A stretch of 18,508 nt of DNA, taken from positions 1 to 18,508 of the forward strand of contig JAFTUB010000173.1 of assembly GCA_017466495.1 (NCBI GenBank). The letters are read 5' to 3'. The notes beneath the pieces are model-generated. The model did not search any database. It saw only the letters and a program-made list of their open reading frames with translations, and was not told where the DNA came from. This stretch comes from Clostridia bacterium. GTDB lineage: Bacteria; Bacillota; Clostridia; Oscillospirales; CAG-272. Position numbers and translations under genes: made by a program. Shown here piece after piece: positions 1 to 7,738 of this stretch; position 1 is the stretch's first letter; every line of letters starts with the position of its first letter.

Positions 1-2
1 CT

Positions 3-242
3 CACATTCTTGGTCTGCGGGCGGTTCCCGAGGCGATTTTTGCCATGGAAAAGCCCGACGGCGCCAAGAAGGTCTGCTACAACGCCCTGGATATTCCCCT
101 GGTGGCCATTGACGACCTGGCCGAGCTGGGGAAGACCGATCCCCTTTATGCCGAGCTGGCGAAGATTGTTGCCGCCCATGGCGGTCTGTGGTGCACCGAA
201 GCAGAGGAATATCTGCTGGCAAACGCACCGAAAATTCAGTGA
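3..242 (+). CDS. C-terminal part of an unrecognised protein (5' end outside window)
   Basis: The reading frame is open from the first bases of the window to a TGA at 240-242, giving 79 visible residues. An internal ATG at 45 lies in the same frame but has no convincing ribosome binding site, so the true start is probably upstream of the window. The visible part is soluble, with no signal peptide or membrane helix, and includes the stretches ALDIPLVAIDDLAELGK and GGLWCTEAEEYLL. I do not recognise the family. The stop is only 9 bases before the ATG of the PfkB-family kinase, whose ribosome binding site GAGGA overlaps the end of this gene. The two are therefore almost certainly co-transcribed, which suggests a role in sugar-phosphate metabolism by association only. 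Confidence 0.7.
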   Translation, partial: HILGLRAVPEAIFAMEKPDGAKKVCYNALDIPLVAIDDLAELGKTDPLYAELAKIVAAHGGLWCTEAEEYLLANAPKIQ

Positions 243-251
243 GGATGAACC

Positions 252-1184
252 ATGAAAATTATTACCCTTACCCTCAATCCTGCCTTTGATATGCATTGCC
301 ATACCCCGGCCTTTGCTCCCTACCATGAAAACCTGGCCGAGATCACTGCCCTGGAAGCGGGTGGAAAAGGGGTTAACATTTCCCGTGCACTGGTGGCGTG
401 CGGGGTGGAGAATACCGCCCTGGTGGTGCTGGGGGAGGAGAACGGCGATACCTTCAAGCGCGCTCTTGCCGCTGATGGGATTTCCCACATCACCCTCGCC
501 GTACCGGGACGGATTCGGGAGAATATCACCCTGCACACCGACGATGCCCCCGAAACACGGATCAGCTTTCGGGGATTTGCCGCTGGCCCCGCACTGCTGG
601 AGCAGGTGGAAGCGCTGCTTGCCCCGCAGATTGATGATGGGACAGTAGTTACCTTCACGGGGAGTCTCCCCGGAGGGATCGGTGCTGCCGATGCGCGGGC
701 GTTCTTGTGCAGACTCAAGGCAAGTGGTGCCAAGATTGTGATCGACTCGCGGTCCTTCTCTCTGGAGGATATTGCCGCCGTCCGCCCGTGGCTGATCAAG
801 CCCAACGAGGAGGAGATCGCCATGTATTCTTCCATGCAGGTGACCGATCTGGACAGTGCGGTGCCTGCAGCGTTGGCGCTTAGGCAGTCCTGCGCCGATA
901 ACGTGATGATCAGCCTTGGAGGAGCCGGTGCCGTGCTGGCTGCCGAGGACGGTGCTTGTTACACCGCCCGCGCTCCCAAAATCGAGGTGAAATCTACCAT
1001 CGGTGCAGGGGACAGCGCCATCGGCGGCTTCATCGCTGCCGCCAAAGAGGGGTGTACCCCCGCCGAAATGCTTCAGCGTGCCGTCAGCTACGGCAGCGCC
1101 GCCTGCATGGCCGAGGGAACGCGGCCGCCTCAGCGTGAGGATGTGGAGATGCTTGCGGTGCAGGTGTCGGTTTGCCGGCGGTAG
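252..1184 (+). CDS. PfkB-family sugar-phosphate kinase (1-phosphofructokinase / tagatose-6-phosphate kinase type)
   Basis: This 310-residue cytoplasmic kinase has the usual length for the 1-phosphofructokinase (FruK) / LacC branch of the ribokinase fold. It starts with MKIITLTLNPAFD, typical of that branch. The first PfkB signature AGGKGVNISRAL lies at residues 36-47. A KPNEEE motif (183-188) and SLGGAGA (221-227) follow. The second signature STIGAGDSAIGGF (248-260) carries the expected catalytic base Asp254 and the GAGD anion hole. Family knowledge says such enzymes transfer the ATP gamma-phosphate to fructose-1-phosphate or tagatose-6-phosphate. The exact substrate cannot be assigned here, because no PTS component or aldolase is visible. 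GAGGA lies just before the ATG. The gene follows an unrecognised gene by 9 bases and ends before a strong terminator, so it is the last gene of its operon. Confidence 0.9.
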   Translation: MKIITLTLNPAFDMHCHTPAFAPYHENLAEITALEAGGKGVNISRALVACGVENTALVVLGEENGDTFKRALAADGISHITLAVPGRIRENITLHTDDAPETRISFRGFAAGPALLEQVEALLAPQIDDGTVVTFTGSLPGGIGAADARAFLCRLKASGAKIVIDSRSFSLEDIAAVRPWLIKPNEEEIAMYSSMQVTDLDSAVPAALALRQSCADNVMISLGGAGAVLAAEDGACYTARAPKIEVKSTIGAGDSAIGGFIAAAKEGCTPAEMLQRAVSYGSAACMAEGTRPPQREDVEMLAVQVSVCRR

Positions 1185-1213
1185 CGTTGCTGCGGCAAAA
1201 TGTTAAATGCAAT

Positions 1214-1253
1214 AAAAAAGAGCCTTTGCCCGTTGGGCAAAGGCTCTTTTTTT
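1214..1253. terminator. Bidirectional Rho-independent terminator between the kinase gene and tRNA-Ser
   Basis: A 13-bp perfect stem, AGAGCCTTTGCCC (1219-1231) with its complement at 1235-1247, closes a GTT loop. It is flanked by six A on the left and seven T on the right, so it can end transcripts in both directions: the kinase operon on the plus strand and the tRNA on the minus strand. Confidence 0.93.
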
Positions 1254-1255
1254 AT

Positions 1256-1344
1256 TGGCGGAGGGTGTGGGATTCGAACCCACGTGGGCTTGCGCCCAAA
1301 CGGTTTTCAAGACCGCCTCGTTATGACCGCTTCGATAACCCTCC
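1256..1344 (-). tRNA. tRNA-Ser (anticodon UGA), CCA encoded
   Basis: Read on the minus strand, the acceptor arms GGAGGGT and ACCCTCC pair fully, followed by discriminator G and an encoded CCA (1258-1256). The anticodon loop is TTTGAAA, placing TGA at positions 34-36, which reads UCA serine codons. The GGTTCGAATCC T-arm is canonical. There is a long variable arm (TGGGCGCAAGCCCA region), as expected for the class II serine isoacceptors. The mature tRNA is 89 bases including CCA. I see no integrase or attachment-site duplication next to it. Confidence 0.96.
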
Positions 1345-1377
1345 GTAGCGGAAAAAGCATTCCAAAGATACCTGTTC

Positions 1378-1406
1378 AGTTTATCATATTTCGGGGTAAA
1401 TGTCAA
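1378..1406 (-). promoter_or_regulatory. Promoter of tRNA-Ser
   Basis: On the minus strand, TTGACA (1406-1401) and TAAACT (1383-1378) are separated by 17 bases. Transcription would start about 27 bases upstream of the mature tRNA 5' end at 1344, a normal leader for RNase P processing. Confidence 0.85.
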
Positions 1407-1478
1407 GAGGGAAGGGGGAATTTACCTGCGGAGAGGGTAAAAACAGGGGAGAGAAAAACACGTTTTTATCGTTTTCTG

Positions 1479-1507
1479 TTGAAATATTCTACGGAATATG
1501 ATATAAT
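1479..1507 (+). promoter_or_regulatory. Sigma-A promoter for the membrane protein - alr - lipoprotein operon
   Basis: TTGAAA (1479-1484) and a perfect TATAAT (1502-1507) are separated by 17 bases and sit about 36 bases upstream of the ATG at 1544. No other convincing promoter or terminator was seen between here and 7624, so this promoter may drive all five downstream genes. Confidence 0.85.
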
Positions 1508-1543
1508 ATCAATATCTATACCATGCGAAAGGAAGTACGTATT

Positions 1544-2086
1544 ATGGCAGATATGCAGAATTACGAATTTGTGGTTTCCCAGAAGCTGACGGGAAAATGG
1601 ATGGTCTACCGAATTCTGGCGATCGTGGGTTATGTTCTCTTTGTGGTGGGCTTCTTCGTTTTGGGTACCACGCTGTTCAGATTTTTCCTTCCCATGATTG
1701 CGCTTACTCCGATTTTTCTGTGGATGCTGATTTTCTTCACCTGGCGATATACCCGTCCTGATTATGAGCTGACCACGGTGTCCAACACCCTGCGCTTTAC
1801 CATTGTGTACGGCAACCGTACCCGCCGTCCCCAGCTTGAGGTGGAATTCTCCCGGATGCGTAAAATTGCGCCCCTGGACGAGGCCGGCGAGGCTGAGATC
1901 AAGCGCTATGCTCCCGAGAAGGTGTACTGTGCCGCTTCCTCCATGGACGCACGGGACCTTTACTATGCTCTGTGGGAAGAGGACAAAAAGACCTGCGTGC
2001 TCTACTTCGAGGCGACCACGCATCTGCTTAAGATCTGCAAGTACTACAACAGCGCCGCTACGGTGATCACGCCTGTCAGCCGCTGA
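1544..2086 (+). CDS. Two-helix membrane protein, DUF6106-like
   Basis: The ATG at 1544 is chosen over an in-frame ATG at 1523 because GGAAG at 1531-1535 precedes only the later one. The protein has 180 residues. After a short soluble N-terminus there are two hydrophobic segments, about residues 22-40 and 47-67, forming a helical hairpin in the membrane. The remaining C-terminal half is soluble. It begins DYELTTVSNTLRF and continues with a basic TRR and a MRKIAPLDEA segment, a layout resembling the Clostridia family DUF6106 and its PH-like beta domain. That family name comes from memory of its pattern and is not proven. No catalytic motif is visible and the function is unknown. It is the first gene of the operon, 61 bases before the next gene. 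Confidence 0.8.
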   Translation: MADMQNYEFVVSQKLTGKWMVYRILAIVGYVLFVVGFFVLGTTLFRFFLPMIALTPIFLWMLIFFTWRYTRPDYELTTVSNTLRFTIVYGNRTRRPQLEVEFSRMRKIAPLDEAGEAEIKRYAPEKVYCAASSMDARDLYYALWEEDKKTCVLYFEATTHLLKICKYYNSAATVITPVSR

Positions 2087-2147
2087 GCCGCTGCATAAAT
2101 TTTGCTGCCTTCGCATAGGGTGAAGCAAAACACCCCGGGAGGCCGCA

Positions 2148-2690
2148 ATGAAGCCGATCTGCTTTTTTGTCCTGCTTTTTCTGCTGTTACTTACCGCCTG
2201 TACCCCCGGCTCGGCCGATCCGCTGGCCTATCAGGATGATGCCCTGTCGCTGGTTCTGCAGGGGCAGGCGGACGGCGTGGATTTTTCTGCCGAGCTTGTG
2301 CTGTCCCCCTGTGACAGCGCGGCGGGGGAGGAGATCGACCGTCGGGATTTTGTGCTGACCTACACGGCTCCGTCTACGCTGCGGGGGCTGACGATTACCC
2401 GAACCGAAGGGGAGATGACCCTTTCCCGCGGGACGGTGACCTTACCCATGGCTGAGAATTTAGCCGGGCTTTCCATGCCTGCCGAGCTTTTCTGCATCGA
2501 CTGTGTGCTGGGCGGCGCCGAGGTGATACACCAGAACGGAACAACATTGAACCGCATCTCGGTCACCGATGATGAGGGCAGCTATGTCCTGTGGCTGGAT
2601 GTCCGGGGATTTCCGCGGCGGATCGAGGCGGACTTGCGGGGAAGACCCATATGGGTGGATCTGCTTGGTACCCCAACCGAAAATACTTAG
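2148..2690 (+). CDS. Small lipoprotein of unknown function upstream of alr
   Basis: The 180-residue product starts after GGGAGG (2137-2142). It has a basic N-terminus, a strongly hydrophobic core and the lipobox LTAC with Cys18, so it should be a lipid-anchored surface protein. The mature part is short, rich in alternating beta-strand-like segments (LTYTAPSTLRGLTI, GEMTLSRGTVTLPM, YVLWLDVRGFPRRIEAD) and lacks recognisable catalytic residues. The strand pattern and its place before alr recall the LolA-like lipoprotein YdcC next to the alanine racemase gene in Bacillus, but sequence similarity is too weak for me to claim homology. The next gene starts 22 bases later, so both are probably translated from one message. 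Confidence 0.82.
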   Translation: MKPICFFVLLFLLLLTACTPGSADPLAYQDDALSLVLQGQADGVDFSAELVLSPCDSAAGEEIDRRDFVLTYTAPSTLRGLTITRTEGEMTLSRGTVTLPMAENLAGLSMPAELFCIDCVLGGAEVIHQNGTTLNRISVTDDEGSYVLWLDVRGFPRRIEADLRGRPIWVDLLGTPTENT

Positions 2691-2712
2691 AAGAAGGAAC
2701 GACCTTTCATTC

Positions 2713-3891
2713 ATGAACATTGCTTATTCATACGCAGAGTTTCCCGCGCTCTCTACCCATAAAACCTGGGCAGAGATCAACACGGGTGCGCTGCGATACA
2801 ATTTCCGACAGCTGAGGGACAGCATTTGTGCCGACGGCTGTACCCCCATTGCGGTGGTCAAGGCCGATGCCTACGGCCATGGCGCACTCCCTTGTGTGCA
2901 GGCGCTGATGGAGGAAGGCTGCAGGTTTTTCGCCGTCTCCTGCATTGAGGAAGCCATTGCCATCCGTGGGGTATGTCCGCCGGAGAGGGGAGAAATCCTC
3001 ATTTTGGGTTATACCCTGCCCGAGGAAGCGGGGCTGCTGGCTCAGCATCGGCTGATCCAAACAGTTTTCTCCGCCGATTACGCCGCTGATCTGGCTGATG
3101 CCGCTGCCGCCGCCGATGTGTGCCTGCGGGTTCACGTTAAGCTGGACACGGGAATGAACCGCCTGGGCTTTTCCACGCTTCCCAATGCCCTGGAGCAGAC
3201 GGTGGATGGAATTTGTGTCCTGGCACAGAACAGCCATTTTTCTCTCTGCGGTCTGTATACCCATTTCGCCCGCGCCGATGAGGCGGACGAGGCCCCCATT
3301 GCCGCGCAGTATGACCGCTATCTGGCGGTGTGCGATGCCTTGACTGCCCGGGGCGTGGATGTGGGGATGCGCCATGTCTGCAACAGTGCCGCCGCCTGCC
3401 GCACGGACCGGTACCATCTGGATGCGGTTCGGCTGGGAATCGTGCTTTACGGCGTGGCTCCTTCGGCCGACTGTGCGCCGCTGATGTCTGTTTCCCTTCG
3501 TCCTGTCATGCGGCTCTGCACCCAGATCGCCCATATTCATGATCTTGCTCCCGGAGAGCCGGTGGGCTACGGCGGGTGCTGGCAGGCCGATACCCCCCGC
3601 AGAATTGCCACCCTTCCCGTGGGCTATGCCGACGGCTTCGTCCGGGCCTTCCGTGGCGCACGGGTCGCCATTTCCACCGCTATGGGTGTGCAGGAGGCAG
3701 AAGTGGTGGGCAATATTTGCATGGACCAATGTATGCTGGATATCACCGGGCTGGATGCTGCGGTGGGGGATGAGGTCACCCTCTTCGGCGATACCCCCCA
3801 GCGTCTGTCTGCCCTGGCACGGCGGGCGGGGACCATTGATTATGAGCCCCTTTGCCTGATTACCGGCCGTGTTCCCAGACTTTATGTGTAA
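2713..3891 (+). CDS. alr: Alanine racemase
   Basis: This PLP enzyme of 392 residues interconverts L- and D-alanine in the cytoplasm and supplies D-alanine for peptidoglycan. Every key element is present. The PLP lysine is Lys50 in AVVKADAYGHG. KLDTGMNRLG (143-152) contains the conserved arginine. HVCNSAA (221-227) and the VRLGI arginine (Arg240) that contacts the pyridine nitrogen follow. The second catalytic base is Tyr286 in GYGGCW, then LPVGYADGF (301-309) and NICMDQ (334-339) of the partner active site. The length fits the family. The ATG at 2713 is preceded by GAAGGAA at 2693-2699, a rather long spacing of 13 bases. A longer frame reaches upstream but would overlap the lipoprotein gene and lacks support. 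Confidence 0.97.
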   Translation: MNIAYSYAEFPALSTHKTWAEINTGALRYNFRQLRDSICADGCTPIAVVKADAYGHGALPCVQALMEEGCRFFAVSCIEEAIAIRGVCPPERGEILILGYTLPEEAGLLAQHRLIQTVFSADYAADLADAAAAADVCLRVHVKLDTGMNRLGFSTLPNALEQTVDGICVLAQNSHFSLCGLYTHFARADEADEAPIAAQYDRYLAVCDALTARGVDVGMRHVCNSAAACRTDRYHLDAVRLGIVLYGVAPSADCAPLMSVSLRPVMRLCTQIAHIHDLAPGEPVGYGGCWQADTPRRIATLPVGYADGFVRAFRGARVAISTAMGVQEAEVVGNICMDQCMLDITGLDAAVGDEVTLFGDTPQRLSALARRAGTIDYEPLCLITGRVPRLYV

Positions 3892-3940
3892 AGTACAGAT
3901 CAATCAGATTTCTATTGCTTCATCAGAAAGGAGGATTCCG

Positions 3941-5299
3941 ATGCAGTTGTGTCGATTGGCGGCAAGATTGGCCGCTCTGACCCTGACCGTTGGCATGGTT
4001 GCCTGCGGAGCAGGCGAAGCCAATGCTCCCGCGGAAGAGGTGGGACAGGATACCGCTACCGTGACTGATACATCATCGGTATCCCTTGGCACCACGGTGG
4101 ACTCCATCACCGTTGAGGTGGAGGTGCCGTCGAAAACCGTTTTTGCGCAGACCTACGACCGTTATCAATGCACGGTACTGCAGAGTGCCGCCCCCGTTTT
4201 TTCCTTCACCGAGGAAGGGAAACTGCTGGATGCGGCGCAGGTCGCCCGGGATGAGGCGGTGGAGACAGCGCTGGATATTGCCATTCAAAATAAAATTGTT
4301 TCCGCTGAGTCCATGGAGGACGAGGTGATTCGCTGTGTGCAGGCGGGAGAGGGGATTGATCTGGTCCGTTTCCCCGACGCTGCCCTGGCCGCTTCCCTCG
4401 CGGCGGGAAATTATCTTGCCGACACCGCGCAGATGGGGAACTTTGATTTGCAGAATCACGCGCTGGATCAGTCCCTCAACGCTGCGCTGACCATTGCCAA
4501 CCGCTGTTACTTCCTGTTCGGCGCTGCCACTCTAACCGATCGGCTGGCAACGGCGGCCATGCTGTTGGACACCGATGTTCCCACCTGCCCCGAGGGGGCA
4601 GCGGAGCGCTATATCGACCTGGTGCACGCAGGGAAGTGGACCACCGAGGCCTGGATTGCTGCAGTGGCGGAAAGCAGTCTTTCTCTGAACGGTGAAGCGG
4701 TTCTGCCCCTGTTTGTGGGCGCCGGCGGAAAGCTGTTCGAAAAGCAGGAGGATGATATCCCCCACCTTGAACCCAACGAAAATTTCAGCCGCAGCTTTGC
4801 GGTAATGCAGACGGCGATGGCCGCCTCCAACTCTGCCTACGATGCGGCGTTCAACATTGGCAATCTTGAACGGATTCTGCTGGATGATTCTCTGCTGGCG
4901 CTGCCCATGCCCTCCCTTGAGGAAGGACAGGCCTATTGCTCCGCGGTGGATTCCCACGCGGCGGAATGTATTTCGGTGCCGGCGAATCCTGCTGATCCTG
5001 TGCGAACGGGAGATATCCTGACCGCATATTTTGAACACTCGTATGATACCGTTTCGCCCTGGCTGTACGATCAGCTTCTTGCGGCTGAGCTGGGGGCGGG
5101 AGGGGACGAAAAACTCCTTGATCTGATCCTGTCCGAGCGTGACAGTATGCTGGGCACCCTGTTCGGTTGGGGTGACCTGGGACAGAGCCTGATCGAATCG
5201 GTGGGAATGACCGAGGAAGAGTACCTGGAAGGCGTGGAGATGCGTATGGCCGTGGCCGAGCATGCCATGGAGATCGTACTTGCGCGGCTCACCCATTGA
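3941..5299 (+). CDS. Lipoprotein, divergent member of the solute-binding protein family tandemly repeated downstream
   Basis: The start at 3941 follows a textbook AAAGGAGG (3927-3934), and the product has 452 residues. The signal peptide ends in the lipobox MVAC with Cys22, then a short Thr/Ala-rich linker. No family is obvious at first sight, but the protein follows the tandem solute-binding proteins of 7739-18508 segment by segment. GIDLVRFPDAALAASLAAG (138-156) matches their EYDLAFPQM..SLITSG region. LVHAGKWTTEAWIAAV (227-242) matches LVKNNQWTLDKMIEM. LPMPSLEEGQ (321-330) matches LPNPKYDKAQ, and the following 80 residues match a VPANPADP..ILTAYF..T..P..Y pattern. The central calcium-type loop and the aromatic, probably ligand-contacting segments are missing or changed. 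It sits in an operon with alr upstream and a glycosidase-like gene 39 bases downstream. A binding role is inferred; it may bind something different or nothing. Confidence 0.82.
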   Translation: MQLCRLAARLAALTLTVGMVACGAGEANAPAEEVGQDTATVTDTSSVSLGTTVDSITVEVEVPSKTVFAQTYDRYQCTVLQSAAPVFSFTEEGKLLDAAQVARDEAVETALDIAIQNKIVSAESMEDEVIRCVQAGEGIDLVRFPDAALAASLAAGNYLADTAQMGNFDLQNHALDQSLNAALTIANRCYFLFGAATLTDRLATAAMLLDTDVPTCPEGAAERYIDLVHAGKWTTEAWIAAVAESSLSLNGEAVLPLFVGAGGKLFEKQEDDIPHLEPNENFSRSFAVMQTAMAASNSAYDAAFNIGNLERILLDDSLLALPMPSLEEGQAYCSAVDSHAAECISVPANPADPVRTGDILTAYFEHSYDTVSPWLYDQLLAAELGAGGDEKLLDLILSERDSMLGTLFGWGDLGQSLIESVGMTEEEYLEGVEMRMAVAEHAMEIVLARLTH

Positions 5300-5338
5300 C
5301 GGCGAGGTAGTCGCCGCATCATGAAACGGAGGGGGATT

Positions 5339-7624
5339 ATGAAAAAGACAATTTCAAGGCATGGGCTGTGGATCGCGGCCCTTTTGCTGTTTGTTTGGCT
5401 GATGGCCGGGTGCTCGGCCAGGCAGGTGCTCCCCGAAGGTGTTTCGGTGGAGGTGGAACCCCGGGAATCGGGTCCGCGCATTACCGTGCGGGCTGAGCTC
5501 CATGGGGACGCTGTTTCCCAGCTGAAGGGGGAGAGCCTGTATCTTTTCGCCATCGCTCCCGGTCAGCCCGTGGATACGGCGGGGCTTTCTCCGGTGGGAG
5601 AATGCCGTGTGTCGGGGAAGATGACCTATCGCCTGGATGATGTCGCCGAATCCGCTCTGTATTCCGGCTATGTGCTGGCCCAACGCCGGGATGACGGCAG
5701 TTATCGTGTGATGACCAACCCGGTCTATCTGACCAATCCCGAAGCCCTGGGACGTGCCGAGAAAGAGGCGCGGACCAGCTATCCCGAGATGCCCTCCATC
5801 AAGGGCCTGTGGTTTGCCGATCCCGATGCCGCGGCGCAGACACGTGCCGACCATACGGTGCTCACTCTGCCGTTGGGGGATTACCTGGCCTTTTCCGGGG
5901 CGGAGGATACCATTCGCTATCACTTTGACGGGATTACCTTTTATCTCCGTCGGGAGGCGGTGCTCGAACTGGATCGTCGCGTTCGTGCCATGACCGATGC
6001 GGGGGTTCATCCCTATCTCTGCGTTGTCTTGCGGGGAATGCCCTCCGATGCTATGCCGGCGGGACTCCGCGCCCTCTATACCGACGGCGCTCAGCTGGGG
6101 GCTGAGGGCTATGCCATTTCCTTCGGTGACCGTGAGAGCTTCATGCGTATCGCAGGCTTCTTCAGCTTCCTTGCCGACCGCTATACCCGCGCTGATGGGG
6201 AATACGGGTTTGCCGGCTCCTTCATTTTGGGAGAGAGTGTCAATCGCAGCCGGATAAGCTACTCAGGCGGTGCGCGTTCCCTGAGTGCCCATGCGGCAGA
6301 GTATGCTGCCCTTCTGCGCGTGGCCGATACGGCGGTGCGGAGTCAGTTCGCTGAGGGAAGAGTCTATGCTTCCTTTGGCGGGAACTATACCGCTATGTCT
6401 GCCGATCCCGATGCTGCGGCCGATCCTTTGCTGGATTATGCCGCCCGGGATATGCTTGACGCGCTGGCGGCGCATCTGCGCAGCGGAGGAGATATCCCCT
6501 GGAATGTGGCCCTCAGCCTGACCTCTTCCCGGAAGGGCGATTCCGTCCTGTGGGAGGATGTGCTGGCGACTGCCGATCCCGATGCAGCCTATGTTACTCC
6601 TCACAATTTGTCGGTGCTGACCGATTATTTGTCGGACGAGCTTCTGCTGTGGGACGGAGAGATGCGACGGGTGGTGATCAGCGACCTGCGCATTGCATCT
6701 GCGGGGGAAGACGGGCCGGCCAAGCAGGCGGCATCCTATGCCTACGCCTACGGTCGTGTGCTGGAGAACGGCGGGATCGAAGCCATGATCTATCGCGCGG
6801 AGGCCGACGAGGTAACCGATAACCTGGGCTGCGGTCTGTATACTGCGGTGAATGGCCGGCCCGCCGAGCCGCGACGAATCTATACCAATTTTGCCGAGAT
6901 CGATTGCATTGGCGGTACCCTGATGGGGACTGATCTGCTGGGGGATCTGTGGGATACGCTGCTGCCCTATGTGGAGAAGGCTGCCCGGATCAATCGGGTG
7001 GATGGCTCGGCCATTAAGCCCAACAGCAAGACCGAGGCCTGCAGCCGCGAGATACTGTTTGATTTTACTGCGGAAGGGGATTGCGGCTTTGCCGCTGCCG
7101 ACCACACCGCTTATCTGGAAATGCGCGCTGACGAAGAGCCGGGAGAGCCTGTTCTTTGCGCCGTGCTGAACCGAAGCCACGGAGACGCCGCCATGGGTGT
7201 CAGCCGCACCGGGATTGATGCCGGTGTCCTGCGGCAGGCCGATTATTTGGCGGTGACCTACCGCGCCGATCTTTCGGGCACCCGCGGCACACTGATGCTT
7301 CGCCTCACCGGCGGCCGGGACGGAGAGATGCTCTACGAGAGCAGTTCATCCGCTGTGACCGGCGAATGGGTGACCGCATATTTTGATGTTTCGGACTACA
7401 CCGCCGCCCTTCGGGGAGATGAGGTGACCCTGCACCTGTGGGTGAAGGGGGAGAGCCATGATGTCCCGGAAGGGGAGCAGGCACTGTCCCTGAGGGGTGT
7501 AGAACTGCTTTGCCCCAAGAGCTATGCTTGGATATGGGTCCTGGTCTCTTTGATCGTTGTAGGGGCTGTATTGGTGTCAGGAAGGATCATCCTGCGTCGG
7601 ATACGGCGAAGAAGATACCGCTGA
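5339..7624 (+). CDS. DUF5722-like glycosidase-related lipoprotein with C-terminal membrane helix
   Basis: ATG 5339 is preferred over ATG 5321 because GGAGG at 5328-5332 is correctly spaced for it. The product has 761 residues. A signal peptide ends in the lipobox LMAGC (Cys25). A beta-rich N-terminal domain (about 35-135) is followed by a probable TIM-barrel region (about 150-530). Elements recalling DUF5722, a glycoside-hydrolase-like family, are KGLWFADP, ITFYLRREAVLELDRRV, FFSFLADRYTRADGEYGF, FILGESVN with Glu299, and QAASYAYAYGRVLENGGIEA. The position where such enzymes often carry a second Glu reads ISDLRI. A jelly-roll-like segment (about 570-725) could bind carbohydrate. The end has a membrane helix (729-751) and an Arg-rich cytoplasmic tail. 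It is the last gene of the operon. Catalysis is unproven; it may only bind glycans. Confidence 0.8.
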   Translation: MKKTISRHGLWIAALLLFVWLMAGCSARQVLPEGVSVEVEPRESGPRITVRAELHGDAVSQLKGESLYLFAIAPGQPVDTAGLSPVGECRVSGKMTYRLDDVAESALYSGYVLAQRRDDGSYRVMTNPVYLTNPEALGRAEKEARTSYPEMPSIKGLWFADPDAAAQTRADHTVLTLPLGDYLAFSGAEDTIRYHFDGITFYLRREAVLELDRRVRAMTDAGVHPYLCVVLRGMPSDAMPAGLRALYTDGAQLGAEGYAISFGDRESFMRIAGFFSFLADRYTRADGEYGFAGSFILGESVNRSRISYSGGARSLSAHAAEYAALLRVADTAVRSQFAEGRVYASFGGNYTAMSADPDAAADPLLDYAARDMLDALAAHLRSGGDIPWNVALSLTSSRKGDSVLWEDVLATADPDAAYVTPHNLSVLTDYLSDELLLWDGEMRRVVISDLRIASAGEDGPAKQAASYAYAYGRVLENGGIEAMIYRAEADEVTDNLGCGLYTAVNGRPAEPRRIYTNFAEIDCIGGTLMGTDLLGDLWDTLLPYVEKAARINRVDGSAIKPNSKTEACSREILFDFTAEGDCGFAAADHTAYLEMRADEEPGEPVLCAVLNRSHGDAAMGVSRTGIDAGVLRQADYLAVTYRADLSGTRGTLMLRLTGGRDGEMLYESSSSAVTGEWVTAYFDVSDYTAALRGDEVTLHLWVKGESHDVPEGEQALSLRGVELLCPKSYAWIWVLVSLIVVGAVLVSGRIILRRIRRRRYR

Positions 7625-7644
7625 TCCGATAGCCGATCGAAAAA

Positions 7645-7679
7645 GAAAGCACCGCGAATTTTCGCGGTGCTTCCTTTTC
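7645..7679 (+). terminator. Terminator of the alr / DUF5722-like operon
   Basis: The stem AAGCACCGCG (7647-7656) pairs with CGCGGTGCTT (7663-7672) and is followed by CCTTTTC. It ends the plus-strand operon and is independent of the next hairpin, which serves the convergent gene. Confidence 0.85.
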
Positions 7680-7680
7680 G

Positions 7681-7716
7681 CAAAAATGCGGGGGTATCGC
7701 TGTTCGATACCCCCGC
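7681..7716 (-). terminator. Terminator of the first tandem solute-binding protein gene
   Basis: A perfect 12-bp stem GCGGGGGTATCG (7688-7699) with its complement at 7705-7716 has a 5-base loop. On the minus strand it is followed by ATTTTTG. It lies just after the stop of the gene ending at 7739. Confidence 0.88.
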
Positions 7717-7738
7717 GTAGAAACCAATATCAAACTGT

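Noticed and set aside
1256..1344. tRNA-Ser as an integration site for a mobile island
   Set aside because: No integrase, no repeated tRNA 3' end and no change in gene character next to it were seen. The array starts 6 kb away on the far side of housekeeping genes.
1200..1589. Plus-strand frame across the tRNA region
   Set aside because: It crosses a terminator, a tRNA gene and two promoters and has no family signal.
2569..2712. N-terminal extension of alr upstream of ATG 2713
   Set aside because: It overlaps the lipoprotein gene in another frame, and the alignment with alanine racemases begins after ATG 2713.
2728..3903. 391-codon minus-strand frame opposite alr
   Set aside because: The plus strand encodes a complete alanine racemase with all catalytic residues, so this is an antisense shadow.
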